Below are positions 6,127 through 10,551 of a stretch of 10,551 nucleotides of DNA, piece after piece. The stretch is from Candidatus Omnitrophota bacterium (GTDB lineage Bacteria; Omnitrophota; Gorgyraeia; Duberdicusellales; 4484-171). Where the stretch lies: positions 1 to 10,551 of the forward strand of contig JAUVUO010000030.1 in NCBI GenBank assembly GCA_030601015.1. Reading direction: 5' to 3'. The notes beneath the pieces are model-generated. The model ran no database searches and was not told where the DNA came from. It saw only the letters and a program-made list of their open reading frames with translations. The position numbers and the translations under genes were made by a program. Each line of letters begins with the position of its first letter. Positions within the stretch are counted from its first letter, which is position 1.

Positions 6127-7569
6127 ATGGATAGTAAATTGGAAAATCATTTTATGGCAGCAGCTGGGTGGAAATTAGAAGAGTTATCAAAAGACAATTT
6201 TTATAAAGTTATAGGGTTTGATGGGTGTAATAGAAGAATGGGCTGGGTGAAAAAAATACCCTTTCAAAAACTTAAGGACGTTTTAGAAAGTTTATCCGAA
6301 TTAATAAGAGATAAAGAGAATTTTATATTTGTGGGTATGGGAGGTTCTGTGAATGGTATTAAACCGCTATTTTCCGCGGTTAATAAAAGAGGGTTTTATA
6401 CTTTCGATAATTTAGATCCCAAGGCTTTTTCAACTTTGGTAAAGGAATTGAAAAATTTAAATAAAACATTGGTGATACCTATTTCTAAATCAGGCACGAC
6501 AAAAGAAACACAATTATTGGCCAAATCCTTAAAAACCTTATTTATAAAGGCATTAGGAGAAGAAGGATGGAAAAAAAATTTTTTATGGATGAGCGATCCC
6601 GGGTCTTTTAAAAAATTAGATTCTTTAGGCTGGTCCGGGGTTAATAAAGTATCTATTCAATTAGACGATGATGATGATATTGGCGGTAGATTCTCTTGCC
6701 CCCATACCTTAATTTTTTTATTACCTTTATTCTTATCTTTAGAAAAGGATTTTGAAGCGCTTAAAAATATTTATGAAGGTTTTCAATCTTTACAAAAAAA
6801 AATTAGAAACAGGGCTTATTCATTATGTGAAAAATATGAAAACAAGAAGGAAGCGTATTTTTCTCCTATTATTGGAGATGAATTGGGAGAATCATTTTCT
6901 TCTTGGATAGTACAGCTTTTTCAAGAATCATTAGGCTCTAAAGATGATAAATTATCAGTAAAAACCATAATAAATATCCAAAATAATAATATTTTTTCTG
7001 AGATTGAGCTAGGTTTGGAAATAGAGAGTAAAATAGTACTTTTAATGAGCCAGATGTATTTTTTTCAAGTTTTTGTGGCTTATTACGCGGCTTCAAAAAA
7101 GATAAATTTCGTTAATCAAGGGTTTGTAGAACAATACAAGAAAGAAATGGGACGATTAGAAGTGCAGAATTCAAAACATGAAGCTGTTTTGTCAAAAAAT
7201 ATAGAAGAAGTTATAAATGAAGTGAAGCTAAATATGGATTCGAATCAAAAATTCATAGAAATTGTTCTTTATTTCTATCCTTCAATTGAAACAATAAAAT
7301 TTTTAAAAAATAAATTTGAACAGACTTTTATGGATAAAATTGTCTTATTGTTTATAGGAAGCGATTGGAACCATCATTCATATCAAGCAGCTTTTGCTGC
7401 AAAAGATACATTTTATGTTTTATTGGCTTTAGAGGATTACAATTCGGATATTGATTTTGGTTTTAACAAAGTTTTTCAAAAAAATATTGAAACACTTAAT
7501 TTAATTATTAGAGCAACTTATTTAACAATCAAAGAAAAGGCTATTTATTGCTCTTTAAATTTGAATTAG
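6127..7569 (+). CDS. Divergent glucose-6-phosphate isomerase-like protein (SIS domains)
   Basis: Probably interconverts glucose 6-phosphate and fructose 6-phosphate, or acts on a related sugar phosphate. The 480 residues hold two sugar-isomerase (SIS) folds with GMGGSVNGIKPL (70-81), ISKSGTTKET (119-128) and IGGRFS (185-190, with the arginine that corresponds to the PGI active-site Arg). QLFQESLGSKDDKLSV (263-278) resembles the EQL-AES-GK block of the PGI half of bifunctional transaldolase/PGI proteins and would supply the catalytic Glu (267). VNQGFVEQYKKEM (329-341) corresponds to the Gln and Lys region near the PGI C-terminus. The tail block around HHS (416-418) and Lys 426 resembles the C-terminus of the same fusion family. 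No clear equivalent of the usual catalytic His was found, and a run of five Asp (180-184) precedes GGR. No transaldolase domain is attached. Function is likely but not certain. Confidence 0.75.
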   Translation: MDSKLENHFMAAAGWKLEELSKDNFYKVIGFDGCNRRMGWVKKIPFQKLKDVLESLSELIRDKENFIFVGMGGSVNGIKPLFSAVNKRGFYTFDNLDPKAFSTLVKELKNLNKTLVIPISKSGTTKETQLLAKSLKTLFIKALGEEGWKKNFLWMSDPGSFKKLDSLGWSGVNKVSIQLDDDDDIGGRFSCPHTLIFLLPLFLSLEKDFEALKNIYEGFQSLQKKIRNRAYSLCEKYENKKEAYFSPIIGDELGESFSSWIVQLFQESLGSKDDKLSVKTIINIQNNNIFSEIELGLEIESKIVLLMSQMYFFQVFVAYYAASKKINFVNQGFVEQYKKEMGRLEVQNSKHEAVLSKNIEEVINEVKLNMDSNQKFIEIVLYFYPSIETIKFLKNKFEQTFMDKIVLLFIGSDWNHHSYQAAFAAKDTFYVLLALEDYNSDIDFGFNKVFQKNIETLNLIIRATYLTIKEKAIYCSLNLN

Positions 7570-7628
7570 AGTACTATTAGAGGGTCTGCGGCAAAGGGCA
7601 GCATTTCCTAAATTAAGAATATTTATAT

Positions 7629-7636
7629 GGGGTGAG
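7629..7636 (+). promoter_or_regulatory. Ribosome binding site of pta
   Basis: GGGGTGAG, with a GGTGA core, lies just before the ATG at 7639. The preceding 69-base gap has a GC-richer patch near 7582-7604 (a four-base CTGC/GCAG stem at most) and no convincing promoter or terminator, so pta is probably transcribed from upstream. Confidence 0.55.
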
Positions 7637-7638
7637 TT

Positions 7639-8598
7639 ATGGATGATGTTATAACTAATTTAAGGGAAAGGGCCAAAAACAATCCGAAAAGAATAGTATT
7701 TCCTGAGTATGATGATAAGAGAGTTTTAAAAGCTGTAGATTATATTAAGAATGAGGGGATAGCTGAGCCTATTGTACTAACAAAAGATAATATTGATCCT
7801 GCAAAACAAAAAGAATTTATAAATATTTATTTTGAACATAAAAGGGCTAAAGGTATAACTTTGGAACAATCAAAAGAGCTTATGGATGACCCCATTTATT
7901 ATGCTGCTATGATGTGTCGATACGGGCATGCGGATGGTTTTGTTGCCGGAGCCAAATACACTACGTCTGCAGTTGTAAGAACAGCTCTAAGATGTTTAGA
8001 GAGAGATAGTGCTGCAAATATTGTTTCAAGTTGTTTTATTATGGTGATTCCTGATTGTGTTTATGGAGCGAATGGAACTTTTGTTTATGGTGACTGTGGT
8101 ATAATACCTTACCCTACAAGCTCTCAATTGGCTAGTATAGCTATTTCTTGTGCTGCCTTTGCTAAAGATGTTTTAAATATTATTCCTAGAGTAGCTCTAT
8201 TAAGTTTTTCAACCAAAGGCAGTTCTAAACATGAAGAGGTAAATAAAGTAATAGAAGCTGTTAAAATTGCTAAGTTAAAGAATAGCGGGTTTTTGATTGA
8301 TGGAGAACTTCAAGCTGATAGTGCCTTGGTTCCGGAAGTGGCTTCAAAAAAAATAAGTGATAGTGATGTCGCGGGTAAAGCTAATGTATTGATATTTCCT
8401 AATTTGGATGCTGGAAATATTAGTTATAAACTTATACAGCGATTAGCTAAAGCTAAAGCGGTTGGGCCGATTGTATTAGGGACAAAACAGCCATGCAGCG
8501 ATTTATCTCGAGGCTGTAGCATTGATGATATAATTGATTCTACAGCGGTAACAGTTTTACGGGCTCAAAAATTTGGCACGAATACCACTGCAGATTAA
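7639..8598 (+). CDS. pta: Phosphate acetyltransferase
   Basis: Converts acetyl-CoA and phosphate to acetyl phosphate and CoA, the first step of acetate formation; acetate kinase is the next gene. It is the short, single-domain form (319 residues, slightly under the usual 325-335), lacking the N-terminal regulatory domains of the long enterobacterial enzyme. Family blocks: RIVFPE (18-23), KRAKGIT (68-74), ADGFVAGA (98-105), RVALLSFSTKGS (184-195), DGELQADSA (221-229), FPNLDAGN (253-260, Asp where Asn is usual) and DLSRGCS (288-294). The region between about 45 and 65 looks shorter than in typical members. The N-terminus fits the family start. It lies 21 bases before ackA, so co-expression is expected. 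Confidence 0.95.
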   Translation: MDDVITNLRERAKNNPKRIVFPEYDDKRVLKAVDYIKNEGIAEPIVLTKDNIDPAKQKEFINIYFEHKRAKGITLEQSKELMDDPIYYAAMMCRYGHADGFVAGAKYTTSAVVRTALRCLERDSAANIVSSCFIMVIPDCVYGANGTFVYGDCGIIPYPTSSQLASIAISCAAFAKDVLNIIPRVALLSFSTKGSSKHEEVNKVIEAVKIAKLKNSGFLIDGELQADSALVPEVASKKISDSDVAGKANVLIFPNLDAGNISYKLIQRLAKAKAVGPIVLGTKQPCSDLSRGCSIDDIIDSTAVTVLRAQKFGTNTTAD

Positions 8599-8619
8599 TT
8601 TTATTATTTTTAAAAATAA

Positions 8620-9729
8620 ATGAAAATATTAGTTATAAATAGCGGCAGTTCATCAATAAAGTATAAGCTTTATGAATATCCAAAAAATAGGCTGATAGAT
8701 AAAGGGCTTATTGAGAATGTAGGAGAGAAAGATTCATTAGTGAAAAATCATGCCCAAGGGGTAAAAGTATTAATTGAAAATATAGTTATTTCAGGTGCTA
8801 TATCTGATTTAAGTGAAATTTCAGCCATAGGGCATAGGGTTGTTCATGGAGGAGAAGATTTTGCTGCCCCTAAAATAGTAGATCAGTCGGTTATAGATAA
8901 AATAAAATTATGTGCTAATCTTGCGCCTTTGCATAATCCCGCGAATTTGGCAGGAATAGAAGGGTGTAGAAAAATTTTGCCGAAGGTTTCTCAAGTTGTT
9001 GTTTTTGATACTGCTTTTCACCAAACAATTTCAAAAAAGGCATATATGTACGCGTTACCGTATAAGTATTATCAAAAATATAAAATACGAAAATATGGGT
9101 TTCATGGTACATCACATCAATTTGTATCGAAACAGGCAAGTAATTATTTAGGAAAACCTTTAAGTAAATTAAAATTAATTATTTGCCATTTAGGTAATGG
9201 ATGTAGTATTACAGCTGTAAATAAGGGCAAATCTGTTGATACTTCAATGGGGTTTACTCCTTTAGAGGGCCTTATGATGGGGACACGTTCCGGTAATATT
9301 GATATTGCGGCTGTTTTTCATGTTATGGAAAAAGAAAATTTATCTATACAGGAGATGGCTGAAATTTTAAATAAAAAAAGCGGTTTTTTAGGTGTTTCTA
9401 AAATTAGTAACGATTTCAGAGTAATTATAAAAGCGGTAAAAGAGGAAGACAAATTAGCTAAGTTAGCGTTAGATATGTTTATTTATCGGATAAAAAAATA
9501 TATTGGTGCTTATTTGTTCATTTTAGGGGGCGCAGACGCAGTATGTTTTACCGGAGGGGTCGGAGAAAATAATTCAGGATTGGTAAATAAAATAAAGATA
9601 GATATTCTAAAAATTACCGGAGATAAAACAAAAGTTTTGGTTATACCGACGGATGAAGAGTTAATGATAGGTAATTTAACTTATAATTTGGTCAAACGGG
9701 GATATAAGAGTAATAAGGAGAAAAAATGA
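8620..9729 (+). CDS. ackA: Acetate kinase (compact form)
   Basis: Transfers phosphate from acetyl phosphate to ADP, giving acetate and ATP, the energy-yielding end of the Pta-AckA route. Conserved sites are all present: INSGSSSIKY (6-15, Asn 7), GHRVVHGGE (71-79, Arg 73), FDTAFH (129-134, Asp 130), GFHGTSH (160-166, His 162), CHLGNG (189-194), GTRSGNID (221-228, Arg 223) and FTGGVGENN (310-318, Glu 316), then VIPTDEELMI (341-350). At 369 residues it is about 30 shorter than the usual 400: roughly 20 residues are missing between GENN and IPTDEE, and some more after residue 35. The start gives the family N-terminus but has no Shine-Dalgarno, only an AT-rich 21-base gap after pta. It overlaps panD by four bases. 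Confidence 0.95.
   Translation: MKILVINSGSSSIKYKLYEYPKNRLIDKGLIENVGEKDSLVKNHAQGVKVLIENIVISGAISDLSEISAIGHRVVHGGEDFAAPKIVDQSVIDKIKLCANLAPLHNPANLAGIEGCRKILPKVSQVVVFDTAFHQTISKKAYMYALPYKYYQKYKIRKYGFHGTSHQFVSKQASNYLGKPLSKLKLIICHLGNGCSITAVNKGKSVDTSMGFTPLEGLMMGTRSGNIDIAAVFHVMEKENLSIQEMAEILNKKSGFLGVSKISNDFRVIIKAVKEEDKLAKLALDMFIYRIKKYIGAYLFILGGADAVCFTGGVGENNSGLVNKIKIDILKITGDKTKVLVIPTDEELMIGNLTYNLVKRGYKSNKEKK
9715..9720 (+). promoter_or_regulatory. Ribosome binding site of panD
   Basis: AAGGAG lies within the last codons of ackA, five bases before the ATG at 9726. It supports that start over the ATG three bases later. Confidence 0.6.
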
Positions 9730-10088
9730 TGAGAACAATGCTTAAATCTAAAGTTTATTACGCAAATATTACAGATTTGCAGCTCTATTATAAAGGGAGC
9801 ATAACGATTGATGAAATAATAATGGAAAAAGCAGATTTGATGGAAGGAGAGAGGGTTGATGTATTGAATTTAAATAATGGCGCACGCTTACAAACTTATG
9901 TTATAAAAGGTGAAAAAAATGCCGGGGTAATTTGTTTGAATGGCCCGGCAGCCCGTATGGGCTTCAAGGGGGATAAAATTGTTATAATTTCTTATGGTAT
10001 GTATTCGGAAGATGAATTGAGAGAATTAAAAACTAGATATATAGAATTAGGGGAGAAAAATGAAATTAAGGATACACACTTGGCCTGA
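9726..10088 (+). CDS. panD: Aspartate 1-decarboxylase proenzyme
   Basis: Makes beta-alanine from L-aspartate for pantothenate and CoA synthesis. PanD is a pyruvoyl enzyme formed by self-cleavage between Gly24 and Ser25; with the start at 9726 the YKGS motif places Gly and Ser at exactly 24 and 25, as in the E. coli protein, which decides between the two adjacent ATG codons. The opening RTMLKSKVY, the ARLQTYVIKGEK block that carries the active-site Arg and Tyr, and LNGPAAR with its Asn agree with the family, as does the 120-residue length. It overlaps ackA by four bases (ATGA) and contains the def start, so it sits in a tight operon. No panB or panC is present in the window. Confidence 0.95.
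   Translation: MMRTMLKSKVYYANITDLQLYYKGSITIDEIIMEKADLMEGERVDVLNLNNGARLQTYVIKGEKNAGVICLNGPAARMGFKGDKIVIISYGMYSEDELRELKTRYIELGEKNEIKDTHLA
10049..10055 (+). promoter_or_regulatory. Ribosome binding site of def inside panD
   Basis: AGGGGAG lies four bases before the ATG at 10060, within the panD reading frame. It supports a def start that overlaps panD by 29 bases. Confidence 0.6.
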
Positions 10089-10551
10089 AAATATTTTAAA
10101 AAATAAATGTAAACCTGTCGAGAAAGTGGATGACGGGATTAGAGAGATGCTTTCGGAGATGATGGTTCTTATGAAAGTATCCGGTGGGATTGGTTTAGCC
10201 GGAAATCAAGCGGGTATTCCTTTGAGATTAGTAGTAATAGAGTCTAAAGATCGTCTTTTTAAATTGGTTAATCCCTCGATTGTAAAAAAAGAAGGTTCTA
10301 TTTCTTTCTGTGAAGGCTGTTTAAGCTTTCCCGGTTTAGAATTAACAATAAAACGGGCTAAAAGAGTATGGATATCAGCTTTAAATGAGAACGGTAAATC
10401 TTTAGATTTAGAAGCTGAAGGGCTTTTGGCAGTCATATTTCAGCATGAGATTGATCATATCAACGGAATTTCGTTTATTGATAGGATTTCTTTGTTCCAG
10501 AAATTAAAATCTTATTTTCAGCTTCAACGAATAATAAGGAGGACAAAAAAT
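10060..10551 (+). CDS. def: Peptide deformylase (3' end outside the window)
   Basis: Removes the formyl group from the N-terminal methionine of new proteins, a metal enzyme of the cytoplasm. The open frame runs 164 codons to the window edge with no stop. All three family motifs are seen: motif I GGIGLAGNQ (42-50; the usual GxGLAAxQ has Ala where this has Gly at 48), motif II EGCLSFP (85-91, metal-binding Cys 87) and motif III QHEIDHING (128-136, metal ligands His 129 and His 133, catalytic Glu 130). The N-terminus MKLRIHTWPE fits the family. It starts inside panD (29-base overlap) behind an AGGGGAG at 10049-10055. Peptide deformylases are usually 150-190 residues, so only a short tail is missing, and it probably overlaps the next gene. 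Confidence 0.94.
   Translation, partial: MKLRIHTWPENILKNKCKPVEKVDDGIREMLSEMMVLMKVSGGIGLAGNQAGIPLRLVVIESKDRLFKLVNPSIVKKEGSISFCEGCLSFPGLELTIKRAKRVWISALNENGKSLDLEAEGLLAVIFQHEIDHINGISFIDRISLFQKLKSYFQLQRIIRRTKN
10536..10542 (+). promoter_or_regulatory. Ribosome binding site for a gene starting at the right edge
   Basis: AAGGAGG, the best Shine-Dalgarno in the window, lies seven bases before the last two bases of the window (AT at 10550-10551). If the next base is G, a gene starts there. def is commonly followed by fmt (methionyl-tRNA formyltransferase), so that is the first guess, but no residue of the product is visible. Confidence 0.5.

Noticed and set aside
7582..7604. GC-richer patch with CTGC/GCAG arms before pta
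   Set aside because: Only four base pairs, no T-run and no promoter; too little to call a feature.
8915..9139. Open frame of 74 codons on the - strand inside ackA
   Set aside because: Antisense to conserved ackA motifs; no support as a gene.
10206..10436. Open frame of 76 codons on the - strand near the right end
   Set aside because: Lies antisense to def motifs II and III, which are unmistakable on the + strand.
1..10551. Mobile element, CRISPR array, tRNA or rRNA
   Set aside because: No transposase, terminal repeats, regularly spaced repeats or cloverleaf-like segments were found on reading the window.

Overview
The window is an AT-rich stretch of bacterial chromosome (roughly one third G+C by eye) in which every supported gene lies on the + strand. 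It contains housekeeping and signalling genes, with no mobile element, CRISPR array, tRNA or rRNA. The AT-rich composition and the gene mix (FmdB-type zinc ribbon, DUF1015, AccD, UgpC-type ATPase, GGDEF proteins, compact Pta/AckA, PanD, Def) suggest an uncultured anaerobe of the Omnitrophota (PVC) type. That placement is an impression from protein style and is weakly held.

Layout. Positions 1-2418 hold an extended -10 promoter at the left edge, then a small FmdB-family zinc-ribbon gene, a DUF1015 gene 2 bases after it, and accD (acetyl-CoA carboxylase beta subunit). At 2454-2482 lies a near-consensus sigma70-type promoter placed so close to the next ATG that the ugpC/msmX-type sugar-ABC ATPase mRNA should be leaderless or nearly so. 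Two overlapping membrane-anchored diguanylate cyclases follow (3563-5799), one with a GAF sensor and no inhibitory I-site, the other with an intact I-site. A 327-base gene-free stretch (5800-6126) carries several inverted repeats in a locally GC-richer patch and candidate promoters.

From 6127 to the right end comes a second group: a divergent stand-alone phosphoglucose-isomerase-like protein, phosphate acetyltransferase, acetate kinase, aspartate decarboxylase (panD), peptide deformylase (def, cut by the window end), and a strong ribosome binding site whose start codon would straddle the right edge.

How the genes fit together. Pta and AckA turn acetyl-CoA into acetate with ATP formation, as expected of a sugar fermenter. 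The PGI-like protein and the UgpC-type ATPase fit sugar uptake and use. AccD draws the same acetyl-CoA towards fatty acids, and PanD supplies beta-alanine for CoA. The two GGDEF proteins form a c-di-GMP-making pair. Much of the spacing is operon-like (ackA/panD overlap 4 bases, panD/def 29 bases, the two GGDEF genes 16 bases).

I do not see a clearly new defence or mobile system. The points most worth a second look are the leaderless-type ugpC promoter, the structured 5833-5902 region, the tandem cyclases with opposite I-site status, and the orphan PGI-like enzyme.
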